From: Bacteroidota bacterium
GTDB lineage: Bacteria > Bacteroidota > Bacteroidia > Chitinophagales > Chitinophagaceae
Assembly: GCA_005884665.1 (NCBI GenBank)
Contig: VBAT01000017.1
Span: forward strand, 1-46,618
Reading direction: 5' to 3'
Length of the DNA: 46,618 bases
Positions 8,186 through 17,100 of the stretch are shown piece by piece. How positions within the stretch are numbered: position 1 is the first letter of the stretch; the number at the start of each line of letters is the position of its first letter. The position numbers and the translations under genes were made by a program. The notes under the pieces are model-generated. The model ran no database searches. It worked only from the letters and a program-made list of their open reading frames with translations, and was not told the DNA's origin.

Positions 8186-8428
8186 TCATTTTTCGCCATT
8201 GTCTTCCGGCTCTTCATTCATAAAATAAGTTAATGCACCGCTTGGACATTGTTTTACCTGCTCAATAATCCTTTCCGTTGTTGCTCCATCTATTTTTATC
8301 CAGGGTCGTTCTTTTGGGTTAAATACTTCGATCAGGCCTTTCCAGCAGATAGTAGAATGGATACAAAGCTTCGGTTTCCACACCACCGTCACCTCGCCGT
8401 TGCTGTATTTGTGTGTGTCTAAAGACAT
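8186..8428 (-). CDS. YjdI-type (4Fe-4S) mono-cluster protein
   Basis: 80 residues, matching the small Fer4_19 / YjdI family (divergent ferredoxins). The typical layout is present: YSNGEVTVVWKPKLCIHSTICWKGL with two cysteines, FNPKERPWIKIDGA, and the third conserved Cys-Pro in QVKQCPSGALTYF. Members often sit beside or are fused to CDGSH iron-sulphur or acetyltransferase domains. Neither is next to it here. It probably carries one Fe-S cluster for electron transfer. It lies downstream of icd on the same strand, beyond a repeat-filled 130-bp gap, so it may have its own promoter. Confidence 0.88.
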   Translation of the reverse strand: MSLDTHKYSNGEVTVVWKPKLCIHSTICWKGLIEVFNPKERPWIKIDGATTERIIEQVKQCPSGALTYFMNEEPEDNGEK

Positions 8429-8437
8429 GCTTACTAA

Positions 8438-8555
8438 GTTTAACGGTTCAATGGTTTAATGGTTTAACGATTTAATGGTTTAACGGTACCTTACTATGAA
8501 TTGTGGAGACGAAATTATTTTGAAAACCTTTAAACCGTTCAACTTTCAACCTTTA
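8438..8555. repeat. Short-word repeat, word GGTTTAAY, with inverted copies
   Basis: Between icd (3' end) and the ferredoxin gene, the plus strand repeats GGTTTAAT / GGTTTAAC about five times at 8438-8490. It then carries complementary words TTTAAACCGTTCAAC and CCTTTAAACG at 8529-8555. The halves can fold into an imperfect hairpin. It may serve as the icd terminator. See the finding on short-word repeats. Confidence 0.65.
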
Positions 8556-8560
8556 AACGT

Positions 8561-10012
8561 TCATTGTCCCTGGGCGAGTGAATAAGCTTTTTTATCTCCC
8601 CATTTATTCAGTAGCTCATGCGAGCATATTTTAAAATTGCCACTAAGACTTACATACAGCCCGATTATGTCCTGCTGGTTCAGCGGTGATTCATCAATGC
8701 TTTCAAACCGTACATTATATTGATTCACCAGGTTGGTAAATACCGAACCTGTAGGCCATACCTGTGTTCCCCTATTGCTGACACTAATAAGATTGAATTT
8801 TACCCCGCCATGTCGCTGGCATTTTTTGGCGATCACTTCGGGTTGCTCATCGCTTTCAATAAACAAGTCTACCCCGGCAATGGTTTCCTCTTCCATTTCT
8901 TTGGATACCAGCATCGGGTTTTTTTCCAGTTTAAAATGAGTGGGGGTCGCCGGCATATTTTGTAAGAGCGGTTTTGCATTCATCTTCGGCTCCTTGCCAA
9001 AATTGCCGATAATGGCTTCAGCAAATTGGGTGGTATTTAAGGCTCCCTTGTTTTTATCACCAAAATCACCGGTATGAGTGCCCTGCTCCAAAGTAAACAA
9101 TAACGCATTTTCGATTACTGCAGCATTCTGCATATAGCCGAGGTGCCGTAGCATGGTTATCCCGCTAAGTAAAAGGGCAGTTGGATTTGCGATGTTTTTT
9201 CCTGCAATATCAGGGGCAGTGCCATGAACAGCTTCAAATATGCAGATATGATCACCGATATTGGCTGAAGGTGCGAACCCAAGACCTCCTACCAGGCCCG
9301 CGCAGAGGTCGGAGACGATATCGCCCTGCAGGTTGGTCAATACAACAACATCAAATGTATCAGGGCGCGTTACCAGCTTCATGCAGAGATCATCCACGAT
9401 CACATCATCTGATTTTAGGTCCGGGTATTGCTTAGCTACCTCATAAAAACATTCTAAAAACAGGCCATCGGTTATTTTCATGATGTTCGCTTTATGGCCA
9501 CAGGTTATCCGTCGCGCATTTTTCTTTTTAGCCATTTCGAAAGCATACTTGATCACCTGTAGGCTCCCTGGACGGGTAATGAAGCGCCGGCTTAAAGCCA
9601 CATCATGCGTGAGCATGTGTTCGATGCCCCCATAAGTATCTTCTATATTTTCACGAACCACGGTAATGTCGATTGGGATACCGGCTTTGCTGAAAACAGT
9701 ATCCACCCCGTGAAGTGTTTGAAAAACCCGCTTATTTGCATAGGTATTCCAGGTCTTTCTCGCTGTTACATTCACGCTTTTGACGCCTTTTCCTTTTGGC
9801 GTTTCCATGGGTCCTTTGAACAGGATACCCAGGTTCTCTATCGTAATTTTCGCATCCGGGGTCATACCGTTGGAAAAACCCTTATCAAACACCCATTTGC
9901 CCATGTCTACGTATTCATACGATAAGGAAACTTTATTTGCCTGAAAGACATTGAGTACGGCGTCCATGATTTCCGGCCCGATTCCATCGCCTTTGGCTAC
10001 AGCTATTTTCAT
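8561..10012 (-). CDS. icd: NADP-type isocitrate dehydrogenase with C-terminal extension
   Basis: It oxidises isocitrate to 2-oxoglutarate and CO2 in the TCA cycle. It has 483 residues, about 140 more than a minimal dehydrogenase of this fold. The core carries AKGDGIGPEIMDAV (6-19), the isocitrate-binding VRENIEDTYGGIEH (about 120), the Lys/Asp metal site region (GHKANIMKITDG, DDLCMKLVTRPD), and the nucleotide loop IFEAVHGTAPDIAGKNIANP. The last 130 residues form the extra domain found in the Thermus thermophilus enzyme and many Bacteroidota (GVDLFIESDEQPEVIAKKC and onwards). Cofactor preference for NADP is inferred from the family, not read from the sequence. It is monocistronic or leads into the ferredoxin gene. 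Confidence 0.95.
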   Translation of the reverse strand: MKIAVAKGDGIGPEIMDAVLNVFQANKVSLSYEYVDMGKWVFDKGFSNGMTPDAKITIENLGILFKGPMETPKGKGVKSVNVTARKTWNTYANKRVFQTLHGVDTVFSKAGIPIDITVVRENIEDTYGGIEHMLTHDVALSRRFITRPGSLQVIKYAFEMAKKKNARRITCGHKANIMKITDGLFLECFYEVAKQYPDLKSDDVIVDDLCMKLVTRPDTFDVVVLTNLQGDIVSDLCAGLVGGLGFAPSANIGDHICIFEAVHGTAPDIAGKNIANPTALLLSGITMLRHLGYMQNAAVIENALLFTLEQGTHTGDFGDKNKGALNTTQFAEAIIGNFGKEPKMNAKPLLQNMPATPTHFKLEKNPMLVSKEMEEETIAGVDLFIESDEQPEVIAKKCQRHGGVKFNLISVSNRGTQVWPTGSVFTNLVNQYNVRFESIDESPLNQQDIIGLYVSLSGNFKICSHELLNKWGDKKAYSLAQGQ

Positions 10013-10103
10013 AATTATACTTAACTTGTGTAATAAGGCGGCAAAAATAATTAGGATTTACAGACTTCATTGTTTTTCTTTACTTTTATAAAAAGCGATT
10101 CTT

Positions 10104-10490
10104 ATGAGTAGCATCATCTCCGAAGGCGTTCAGGTAAGCGTTGTTACTTTTTATCAACCTGATTACAGCAACCCGATTCAATCGGAGTTCATGTTTGCTT
10201 ATCGCATCACACTTGAAAATCATAATTCATTCCCGATAAAATTACATCGACGTAACTGGCAGATATTCGATAGCAATGGCACACATCGTGAAGTAGAAGG
10301 TGAAGGTGTTGTTGGTGTTCAGCCTATCCTTAAACCAGGTGAAAGTTATCAGTATGTCAGTGGCTGCAATCTTCGCACAGAAATGGGAAAAATGAAAGGA
10401 ACCTACCAGATGGAAAACCTCAACAACAAAAGAATGTTCGAGGTTGATATCCCCGCCTTCGAGATGGTCGTTCCCATGAAATTGAACTAA
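10104..10490 (+). CDS. apaG: ApaG domain protein
   Basis: 128 residues forming one fibronectin-like beta-sandwich. Conserved stretches are SVVTFYQPDYSNP, FAYRITLENHNSFPIKLHRRNWQI, GEGVVGVQPILKPGESYQYVSG and MKGTYQM. ApaG is linked in other bacteria to Co/Mg resistance and diadenosine tetraphosphate metabolism. In eukaryotes the domain is found in F-box proteins and it binds pyrophosphate-like ligands. Its exact job is unsettled. It is a single gene facing icd across a 90-bp divergent gap and converging on gldB at a shared hairpin. Confidence 0.93.
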   Translation: MSSIISEGVQVSVVTFYQPDYSNPIQSEFMFAYRITLENHNSFPIKLHRRNWQIFDSNGTHREVEGEGVVGVQPILKPGESYQYVSGCNLRTEMGKMKGTYQMENLNNKRMFEVDIPAFEMVVPMKLN

Positions 10491-10506
10491 AATTCGAAAT
10501 AAGAAT

Positions 10507-10553
10507 ATTGAAATCCGAAAATCCGTAATGTATCGGGGTTTTCGGATTTCGTG
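10507..10553. terminator. Bidirectional hairpin between apaG and gldB
   Basis: GAAATCCGAAAA (10510-10521) and TTTTCGGATTTC (10539-10550) are exact complements. Three more pairs inside (one G-U) bring the stem to about 15 bp. It separates convergent genes, so it can stop both transcripts. The surrounding bases reiterate the same word (TTCGGATTTTC again at 10564-10574), which places it in the short-word repeat class. Confidence 0.75.
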
Positions 10554-10578
10554 TTTTAAGTCTTCGGATTTTCTATCA

Positions 10579-11598
10579 TCATTTGGGTTTGTACTTCGAT
10601 TCTTCCAAAACCTTCTTCGCAGGCGTTTGCATCACATCTTCCGGTTTTAGGTTTGGATTATTTTCTGCAAATTTTCTCACGATCTGCCAGCCGATCCATT
10701 GACCGATATTACCTGGTGACAGTTCTTGCGAAAATGCCTGTGTAAACGGCGCTTCGCCTATATAGATCTGGATGGTAGAAGGCGTGATCGAATACAGGTC
10801 TTCATTCTTCAACATATAGCTCCACATCAGTCCTTCATTTTGCCGGCACCAGTCCAGCTGCTGTTTTGTATATCCTGTCTTGACCGAATCAGGTTCACCC
10901 GGTAAAAGCTTATCCAGCAGCCACCACTGTTTTCCCTTTTCAATCATCTGCTCGATCAGTGGTTTGGTGGCACTTTTATCAGGAAAAAGATCGGTTACAA
11001 CTGCCTTCATAACATTGGCAGGTATATACTGCGATTCAAACCTGCGGGAAATGTAGGCAGGGTAAAGCTGTCGTAGTTGTTCAGATTTATAGCCTTCAAA
11101 ATTTTTACCCGCATATTGATGAAGGCCGATGCCGATATATCTTTCGGTTAATGCCATACCCGGTGCATCAAACGTTCCCATAAAAGTGATTATCCCGGGT
11201 ATCCGATATTGGGGAAAATAGTATTTCACAAACTGGAAACCCTTTTTAAGGTCTTTTTCAATTGTCGAAAAGTCCGATAATTCCTGGGTAGCAGCTGCAT
11301 AAACCGGCGCGTAGTTGTTTAAGATGACCCTGGTCATCTTTTGTGTCGACAGGTCATTCGCAGCCCCGTTTACCCCAAGGATTCCCTGCATATAGTCATT
11401 GTAAAAAGCCGGATAATTTGCCTCGAGCCGTTGAAGACCTTCGACCAGGTTATTAGTATCCAGGTTGAAGAAGTCCTTATCAAAACGCTCGATCTTCAGG
11501 TCGACTTTTATACCGGATACGTCGGGCGTATTTTCTTTATTATTTGCACACGCAGCCAACAGGACTACGATAAAAAAGTAAAGAGTGGTTTTTTTCAT
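10579..11598 (-). CDS. gldB: Gliding motility lipoprotein GldB
   Basis: GldB is a lipoprotein needed for gliding motility in Flavobacterium and is carried by many relatives. The 339 residues start with a lipoprotein signal (FFIVVLLAACANN, lipid on Cys17). The mature part shows KIERFDKDFF, then YPAFYNDYMQGILG, IPGIITFMGTFDAPGMALT, YIGIGLHQYAG and the C-terminal PGNIGQWIGWQIVRKFAENNP. These match the family (DUF2268-like alpha-helical fold). A zinc-protease HExxH motif is absent. The gene is divergent from nadE across a repeat-filled 178-bp gap. With the type IX cargo at 41648 it suggests a gliding or at least type IX-secreting organism. Confidence 0.92.
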   Translation of the reverse strand: MKKTTLYFFIVVLLAACANNKENTPDVSGIKVDLKIERFDKDFFNLDTNNLVEGLQRLEANYPAFYNDYMQGILGVNGAANDLSTQKMTRVILNNYAPVYAAATQELSDFSTIEKDLKKGFQFVKYYFPQYRIPGIITFMGTFDAPGMALTERYIGIGLHQYAGKNFEGYKSEQLRQLYPAYISRRFESQYIPANVMKAVVTDLFPDKSATKPLIEQMIEKGKQWWLLDKLLPGEPDSVKTGYTKQQLDWCRQNEGLMWSYMLKNEDLYSITPSTIQIYIGEAPFTQAFSQELSPGNIGQWIGWQIVRKFAENNPNLKPEDVMQTPAKKVLEESKYKPK

Positions 11599-11651
11599 TG
11601 CTATTATTAAACGAACTGCATTTGCAAATGTTGTTCACGAAGATAGCGCCA

Positions 11652-11752
11652 GATGCTGGATACTGGATGCTAGATGCTGGAAGAGATGCTACATTTAGGA
11701 TGCGGTATTTACTTCGGCGTCATCCAGCATCCAGAATCCAGTATCTAGTATC
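11652..11752. repeat. Short-word repeat, word GATGCTGGATACT, 29-bp imperfect hairpin
   Basis: The left arm 11652-11680 and right arm 11724-11752 match as inverted copies at 25 of 29 positions, with about 43 nt between them. Within each arm GATRCTGG recurs three or four times. It sits in the divergent gldB/nadE promoter gap and ends 13 bp before the nadE promoter box. The same word recurs at 43818-43886. Confidence 0.75.
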
Positions 11753-11764
11753 CTTTTCAATAAG

Positions 11765-11772
11765 TAATTTTG
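11765..11772 (+). promoter_or_regulatory. Bacteroidota -7 box of nadE, start codon 4 nt away
   Basis: TAATTTTG fits TAnnTTTG exactly and the ATG is at 11777. The whole segment TAATTTTGCAGTATG closely parallels TATTTTTGCATCATG in front of nadC, so both NAD genes appear to start transcription at or next to their start codon. Confidence 0.6.
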
Positions 11773-11776
11773 CAGT

Positions 11777-13480
11777 ATGAAAATCGCACTGGCGCAGCAA
11801 AATTACCACATCGGCAATTTTGAAGACAACATACGTAAGATCATCGAAGGTATTGAATGGGCAAAGAAGCAGAAAGCAGATCTCGTCGTTTTTTCTGAAT
11901 TATGCATATGTGGCTATCCTCCCCGCGACTTTCTCGAGTTTAACGATTTTATCAATAAATGCTATCAGTCACTTGATCGCATCAGGCAACATGCCGATAC
12001 GATCGGGGTGCTGGTAGGCAGCCCGGCGCGAAACCCGCAAAAGGAAGGCAAAGATCTTTTCAATGCTGTCTTCCTCCTGCATGAACAACAGATAAAGGCT
12101 GAAATACATAAAACTCTTCTGCCTAACTATGATGTATTCGATGAATACCGTTATTTCGAACCGGCCGATGAATGGAATGTCATCACGTTCCAGGGAAAAA
12201 AACTGGCGGTAACGATTTGCGAAGACATCTGGAACATGGGCGATAACCTTCTGTACCGCATCACTCCTATGGAAAAGCTGATGGCATTCAAGCCCGATGT
12301 AATGATCAATCTTTCCGCCTCGCCTTACAATTACGCACAGGATATAGTGCGGAACAGTATTGTCAGGGCACATACAGTCAAATACAACCTGCCAATGTTG
12401 TATTGCAATACCGTGGGTTCGCAAACGGAAATAGTATTTGACGGGGGAAGCCTTATATATGATATCAACGGCAACCGGGTAAAGGAAATGAAATATTTCG
12501 AAGAGGACTATGAAGTCTTCGACCTCGAAAGCCTATGTAAAAAAACACCTTCAGCCATCGCAGAGACTGCTACTTATTTTTATTCCGCGAGGGATGTAGG
12601 GCAGGATGTCAACACACTCGATTATCTCGCCGACAATAAGAATATCGAGGAAATATATCATGCCGTCATCCTGGGCATAAAAGATTATTTCCGTAAGATG
12701 GGTTTTAGCAAAGCTATTCTTGGTTCTTCCGGAGGTATTGATAGCGCAGTTACCCTGGTTCTTGCCTGCGAAGCGTTGGGCAAGGAAAATGTAACCGCCA
12801 TCCTGATGCCTTCGCAGTACTCTTCGTCTCATTCTGTAAGCGATGCAGAACAGCTGAGCAAATGCCTGGGTAATCCTTATGATATTATCCCGATAAAAAA
12901 TATCTATGAGAGTTTTCTTACAGAATTGAAGCCTGTCTTCAAAGATCTTCCTTTTGGCGTTGCTGAAGAGAATGTTCAAAGCCGGACAAGAGGAAACCTG
13001 CTCATGGCTATCGCGAATAAATTCGGCTATATATTATTGAATACATCCAATAAAAGTGAGCTGGCTACAGGCTATGGCACATTGTATGGGGATATGGCAG
13101 GTGGACTGAGCGTATTGGGGGATCTTTATAAAACCCAGGTTTATGCACTGGCCCGTTTCATTAACAGGCAAAAGGAGCTCATACCTTCCCATATCATCAC
13201 GAAGGCGCCTTCTGCCGAATTAAGACCCAACCAGAAAGACAGCGACAGTTTGCCCGAATATGACATCCTCGACCGGATATTATACCAGTATATCGAGCTA
13301 AGACAGGGTCCCGCAGAAATTGTAGCTAAAGGGTATGACGCGACCCTGGTAGCGCGGACCCTGAAACTGGTCAATACAAATGAATACAAGCGAAATCAGT
13401 TCTGTCCCATAATACGGGTCAGTTGCAAGGCATTTGGAATTGGAAGAAGGCTCCCAATTGTAGGCAAGTATCTTTCCTAA
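11777..13480 (+). CDS. nadE: Glutamine-dependent NAD+ synthetase
   Basis: NadE amidates nicotinate adenine dinucleotide to NAD+, the last step of the pathway in which NadC also acts. It has 567 residues. Residues 1-260 are a nitrilase-fold glutaminase with the Glu41 (VVFSELCICGYPP), Lys near 114 (EIHKTLLPNYDVFDE) and nucleophilic Cys (VTICEDIWNMGD) triad that supplies ammonia. From about 300 on is the ATP-pyrophosphatase synthetase with SGGIDS in LGSSGGIDSAVTLVLA, NLLMAIANKFGYILLNTSNKSE spread over the next region, and the C-terminal KRNQFCPIIRVSCKAFG. It is monocistronic; the lipocalin-like gene converges 13 bp downstream. Confidence 0.97.
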   Translation: MKIALAQQNYHIGNFEDNIRKIIEGIEWAKKQKADLVVFSELCICGYPPRDFLEFNDFINKCYQSLDRIRQHADTIGVLVGSPARNPQKEGKDLFNAVFLLHEQQIKAEIHKTLLPNYDVFDEYRYFEPADEWNVITFQGKKLAVTICEDIWNMGDNLLYRITPMEKLMAFKPDVMINLSASPYNYAQDIVRNSIVRAHTVKYNLPMLYCNTVGSQTEIVFDGGSLIYDINGNRVKEMKYFEEDYEVFDLESLCKKTPSAIAETATYFYSARDVGQDVNTLDYLADNKNIEEIYHAVILGIKDYFRKMGFSKAILGSSGGIDSAVTLVLACEALGKENVTAILMPSQYSSSHSVSDAEQLSKCLGNPYDIIPIKNIYESFLTELKPVFKDLPFGVAEENVQSRTRGNLLMAIANKFGYILLNTSNKSELATGYGTLYGDMAGGLSVLGDLYKTQVYALARFINRQKELIPSHIITKAPSAELRPNQKDSDSLPEYDILDRILYQYIELRQGPAEIVAKGYDATLVARTLKLVNTNEYKRNQFCPIIRVSCKAFGIGRRLPIVGKYLS

Positions 13481-13493
13481 TCTTAATGCCTAC

Positions 13494-13955
13494 TTAATGC
13501 TTAAATGTGACTGTGATCGTTTGTGTCGGATAAGGTGCCTGTGTCACCTGTTGCGAAAGCACAAGATTTGTTTCAGTAAGTGAATTAATGGTAAAATCGG
13601 GCGATCCTCCTGTAAATAAGGTAAAATTTAGGTGCAACATGGTTTCACTGGTCTGGAAAGCCCAGGTAAAGCTCGAAGGCAGGGCAGTAGAACAGGAAAC
13701 AGTCCCTTCGCTAATGCTTCCGTTGCCATTAGAGGTAAATGTCATTACATTATCGACATAGCAAGCCAGAAGCGGATTAGCTGATATGTCTCCGAGAAGG
13801 CTTGAGTTAGCGCTTTGAAATTTCCAGGAACCCTGGCTTATTAATTCCGTTTTGGTTTTTGCGGGTGCGGGCGGAGCATCATCTTTTCCGCATCCGGTCA
13901 ACAATAGAAAAGCAATTGCGATAAGTGATAAAAGAGGAGTAGATTGTTTTTGCAT
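13494..13955 (-). CDS. Lipocalin-like lipoprotein
   Basis: 153 residues with a lipoprotein signal ending LLLTGC (Cys22), a Pro/Ala/Lys-rich tether and a beta-strand domain that begins LISQGSWKFQS. Members of the Bacteroidota lipocalin-like group start with this L..G.W. pattern, have a central D..MTFTSNGNGS strand pair and two cysteines (here CYVDNV and VSCSTA, possibly a disulphide). It is probably surface- or periplasm-anchored with a small beta-barrel of unknown ligand. It converges on nadE with almost no spacer. Confidence 0.8.
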   Translation of the reverse strand: MQKQSTPLLSLIAIAFLLLTGCGKDDAPPAPAKTKTELISQGSWKFQSANSSLLGDISANPLLACYVDNVMTFTSNGNGSISEGTVSCSTALPSSFTWAFQTSETMLHLNFTLFTGGSPDFTINSLTETNLVLSQQVTQAPYPTQTITVTFKH

Positions 13956-14139
13956 AATACTGGATTATGGCATTAAAAATAGTGAATCATTACCGGTCTT
14001 ACTATGGTACAAATACCCTGCCTGAACTAGTATTTTTAACCAAATAACACTATCGGCAAATAATTTGCTAACCGCTTAGTTCGTATTTTGCGGCCTCACC
14101 CGGAGGCCGGGACCACGTGACCAACTAAACAGGAATTCT

Positions 14140-15141
14140 ATGTTAAAAACCGCTGAAGACATCCGCCAGTTAAATGAACGTATTAGTTATGCCGGGCAAT
14201 TCGTAGACCGGCTTCGCGAAGAAGTAGGCCATGTGATCGTTGGTCAAAGCCATATGCTTGACCGTCTCCTGATCGGTCTCTTGAGCAATGGGCACGTTTT
14301 ACTGGAGGGAGTTCCGGGTCTTGCAAAAACACTTACCATCAAATCGCTTGCCCAGGCTATTCACGCCCGCTTCAGCCGCATCCAGTTTACCCCGGACCTG
14401 TTGCCGGCTGATGTCATCGGAACCCTGATCTATAACCAACAGCGTAATGAGTTCGTCGTCCGCAAGGGACCTATTTTTGCCAATTTTATTTTAGCAGATG
14501 AAATAAACAGGGCACCTGCAAAAGTTCAATCCGCCCTGCTTGAAGCGATGCAGGAAAGACAGGTCACGATCGGTGATACAACTTATAAACTGGAAGAGCC
14601 ATTCCTGGTGCTGGCCACTCAAAACCCGTTGGAGCAGGAGGGAACTTATCCATTGCCGGAAGCCCAGGTCGACCGCTTTATCATGAAGGTGCTGGTAAAC
14701 TATCCGACGATGCGTGAGGAGCAAATGATCATACGGCAAAATGTATTGGGTGCTAGCGTTGCCCCGGTCAAGCAGGTGGTATCTGTTCAGGAAATATCAA
14801 ATGCTAAAGATCTCGTGAAGCAGATATACATGGATGAAAAGATCGAACAGTATATTTTGGATATCGTTTTTGCAACAAGAAATCCTGAAAAATATAAGCT
14901 GGAAAAAATAAAGCCGCTGATCTCTTACGGCGCGTCTCCAAGAGGCAGCATCAATCTTGCCCTGGCCGCCAAGTCACAGGCGTTTTTGAATAAAAGAGGG
15001 TTTGTCATTCCAGAGGATGTGAGAAGCATTTGCAATGACGTACTGCGGCATCGCATTGGACTAACTTATGAAGCCGAAGCAGAAAATATAAATGTGGAAG
15101 GAGTAATCGAGGAAGTTTTAAAACAAATAAATGTTCCTTAG
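14140..15141 (+). CDS. MoxR-family AAA+ ATPase
   Basis: 333 residues. The AAA+ core holds the Walker A loop as LEGVPGLAKTLTIKSLA (about 52-66), the MoxR-typical RIQFTPDLLPADVIG, Walker B ILADEINRAPAKVQSALLEA, sensor-1 region LATQNPLEQEGTYPLPEAQ and arginine-finger region VDRFIMK. A C-terminal lid follows with YGASPRGSINLALAAK. MoxR proteins act as chaperone-like ATPases that work with VWA-domain partners. Here DUF58 and a BatA-like VWA protein are encoded directly downstream, which fits that model. A GGCCTC/GAGGCC hairpin at 14092-14108 precedes the start by about 30 bp and may affect leader structure. Confidence 0.95.
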   Translation: MLKTAEDIRQLNERISYAGQFVDRLREEVGHVIVGQSHMLDRLLIGLLSNGHVLLEGVPGLAKTLTIKSLAQAIHARFSRIQFTPDLLPADVIGTLIYNQQRNEFVVRKGPIFANFILADEINRAPAKVQSALLEAMQERQVTIGDTTYKLEEPFLVLATQNPLEQEGTYPLPEAQVDRFIMKVLVNYPTMREEQMIIRQNVLGASVAPVKQVVSVQEISNAKDLVKQIYMDEKIEQYILDIVFATRNPEKYKLEKIKPLISYGASPRGSINLALAAKSQAFLNKRGFVIPEDVRSICNDVLRHRIGLTYEAEAENINVEGVIEEVLKQINVP

Positions 15142-15164
15142 GAAGAGGTATCTTTTGAAAATCT

Positions 15165-15289
15165 CAAGAACCAAATCCCAAGAACCAAATAAATTCGAAA
15201 AAAGAAAAAAGAAATTCGATCCCGAAGCTTCGGGAGGAATATTTGGGAGTTTCCAGTTAAATATTATGATGTATTGGTTCTGGTTCTTG
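15165..15289. repeat. Short-word repeat, word CAAGAACCAAAT, nested hairpins inside the MoxR operon
   Basis: CAAGAACCAAAT occurs at 15165-15176 and 15179-15190, and its complement is reached again as GGTTCTGGTTCTTG at 15276-15289. In between is a perfect 16-nt palindrome, TCCCGAAGCTTCGGGA (15220-15235). The element fills the 170-bp gap between moxR and the DUF58 gene of one operon, so it can attenuate or process that mRNA. Confidence 0.7.
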
Positions 15290-15311
15290 TCATTTGTTTT
15301 TTTGATTCATT

Positions 15312-16184
15312 ATGCTCACGACAGCTGAAATAATAAAGAAAGTTCGCTTACTCGAGATCAAGAGTAAGAAACTGACCAGTGATCTTTTCACGGGGGAGTA
15401 TCATAGCGCTTTTAAAGGTAAGGGCATGTCGTTTAAGGAAGTGAGAGAATATGCTGCAGGCGACGATATTCGTTTCATTGATTGGAATGTATCAGCAAGG
15501 TTTGGTCATCCTTTTAGTAAGGTTTTTGAAGAGGAAAGGGAATTGACTGTCATGCTGCTGGTAGACATCAGTGCCAGTTCCTTATTTGGGACAGTATATG
15601 CCCGGAAGAAAGACCTGATCACGGAGATAGCAGCCGTACTCAGCTTTTCAGCAGTGAATAATGGGGATAAGATCGGAGTGATCTTTTACAGCGATAAAGT
15701 AGAAGCTTATGTTCCTCCTAAAAAGGGGAGACAGCATGCCTTGTATATTGTTCGTGAATTATTGAGCAAGCAACCCAAAGGAAAAGGCACACAAGTAAGC
15801 GCCGCGCTTCGCTTCTTCGATAACGCTACAAGGCAAAAAAGTATCGCTTTTATCCTGAGCGATTTCCTGGACGCTAATTACGAAACGGCATTGCGGGTAG
15901 CGGCTAAGAAACATGATGTGATTGGCATCAAGATTTATGATAAAATGGATATGCAATTGCCGGATGCGGGTTTGTTACAGGCACAGGATGCAGAATCCGG
16001 CGACACAAAATGGGTTGACAGCGGTAGCGAATTTGTACGTAACCAATACCAGCAGGAATTTTTTCGTGTGACCGATTACAGTACACAGACATTTAAAAAA
16101 GCAGGAAGCGAACTGCTCCATTTACGTACCGATGAGGATTATGTAAAAGTGCTGCAGAAATTCTTTATCAGCCGGAACCGTTGA
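15312..16184 (+). CDS. DUF58 domain protein of the MoxR/Bat locus
   Basis: 290 residues, cytosolic. The N-terminal signature is LFTGEYHSAFKGKGMSFKEVREY, followed by GDDIRFIDWNVSARFGHPFSKVFEEERE, the classical DUF58 block at about 25-80. The following part is a VWA-like fold with VMLLVDISASSLFG in the metal-site position (DxSxS), KIGVIFYSDKVE and IAFILSDFLD. DUF58 proteins accompany MoxR ATPases in most bacteria and are thought to be part of the chaperone complex. It starts 170 bp after moxR, with the repeat between, and is 11 bp from the next gene. Confidence 0.93.
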   Translation: MLTTAEIIKKVRLLEIKSKKLTSDLFTGEYHSAFKGKGMSFKEVREYAAGDDIRFIDWNVSARFGHPFSKVFEEERELTVMLLVDISASSLFGTVYARKKDLITEIAAVLSFSAVNNGDKIGVIFYSDKVEAYVPPKKGRQHALYIVRELLSKQPKGKGTQVSAALRFFDNATRQKSIAFILSDFLDANYETALRVAAKKHDVIGIKIYDKMDMQLPDAGLLQAQDAESGDTKWVDSGSEFVRNQYQQEFFRVTDYSTQTFKKAGSELLHLRTDEDYVKVLQKFFISRNR

Positions 16185-16195
16185 TTACGTATTGA

Positions 16196-17074
16196 ATGAC
16201 TAATAATGATTTTTATAAGGCTGCTATCTTTTTCTTCTTGCTGCATGCAGCTACAGTTGCGTTTGCGCAAAACAAAACCACGGTAAAAGCTACAGTAGAT
16301 AAAAACAGGATCTTTATTGGAGAGCGGATACAGCTCACCCTCGAAGCAGATATTCCTGAAAACGAACCGATCCGTTTTTTTATCATTGATACCATTCCAC
16401 ATTTTGAACTGGAGAGAGAGAAGATAGATACATCAAACACCAGTGAGGGAACTTCACTTAAACAAATCATCCATATTACCAGCTTTGACTCCGGCCATTG
16501 GGTCATTCCTTCATTGGTACTTGGAGAAAACCTGGCAACCGACACGATCCCGGTAGACGTCGCTTTCTCTCCCATGGATTCAACACAGGCTTATCACGAT
16601 ATAAAAGATATCCTCGACATCAAACCGGCGGAAGAAAAAAAGAAATGGTGGCTGTGGTATGCAATCGGCGGCAGCGTATTGGTGCTTGGCCTGATCGCCT
16701 TTTTGCTGTTTAGGAAAAAGAAGCCTGTCCTTGCAGTTGCACCTCCGGCGGTCAATCCTTATGATGAAGCCATGCAACAGCTCGACAAACTGCAAAAAGA
16801 AAAAGCAGATCAAAAGCAGTTTTACTCGCGGTTGGTGGATATTTTCCGGATATATGTGTACAGGAAAAAGGATATTCATTCAATGCAGAAGACCACAGAT
16901 GACCTGGTGGTTCAATTAAGGGGCCTGCCAATGGACCGGCTGCAATTTGAAAAGCTCGCGCAATCATTACGGCTGAGTGATTTTGTAAAATTTGCCAGGT
17001 ATGTGCCGTCTGCAGAAGATGACAGGAACACATTTGAAACGATTAAAAACGCAATTGTTGCGATAGAAAAATAA
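16196..17074 (+). CDS. BatD-like single-pass membrane protein
   Basis: 292 residues. A signal peptide (about 1-24) ends in ATVAFAQ. The periplasmic domain (25-150) is immunoglobulin-like (VKATVDKNRIFIGERIQLTLEADIP, FDSGHWVIPSLVLG), the fold of the BatD oxygen-tolerance family. One helix at about 152-172 (WLWYAIGGSVLVLGLIAFLLF) precedes a cytosolic tail with YSRLVDIFRIYVYRKKDIHSMQKTTDDL, which resembles the DUF4381-type tails of MoxR-locus proteins. It is much shorter than a full BatD (about 580). It probably links the periplasm to the MoxR/DUF58/VWA machine. Confidence 0.78.
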   Translation: MTNNDFYKAAIFFFLLHAATVAFAQNKTTVKATVDKNRIFIGERIQLTLEADIPENEPIRFFIIDTIPHFELEREKIDTSNTSEGTSLKQIIHITSFDSGHWVIPSLVLGENLATDTIPVDVAFSPMDSTQAYHDIKDILDIKPAEEKKKWWLWYAIGGSVLVLGLIAFLLFRKKKPVLAVAPPAVNPYDEAMQQLDKLQKEKADQKQFYSRLVDIFRIYVYRKKDIHSMQKTTDDLVVQLRGLPMDRLQFEKLAQSLRLSDFVKFARYVPSAEDDRNTFETIKNAIVAIEK

Positions 17075-17100
17075 TGTAAACCCGTTAGGGTCGGAAATCT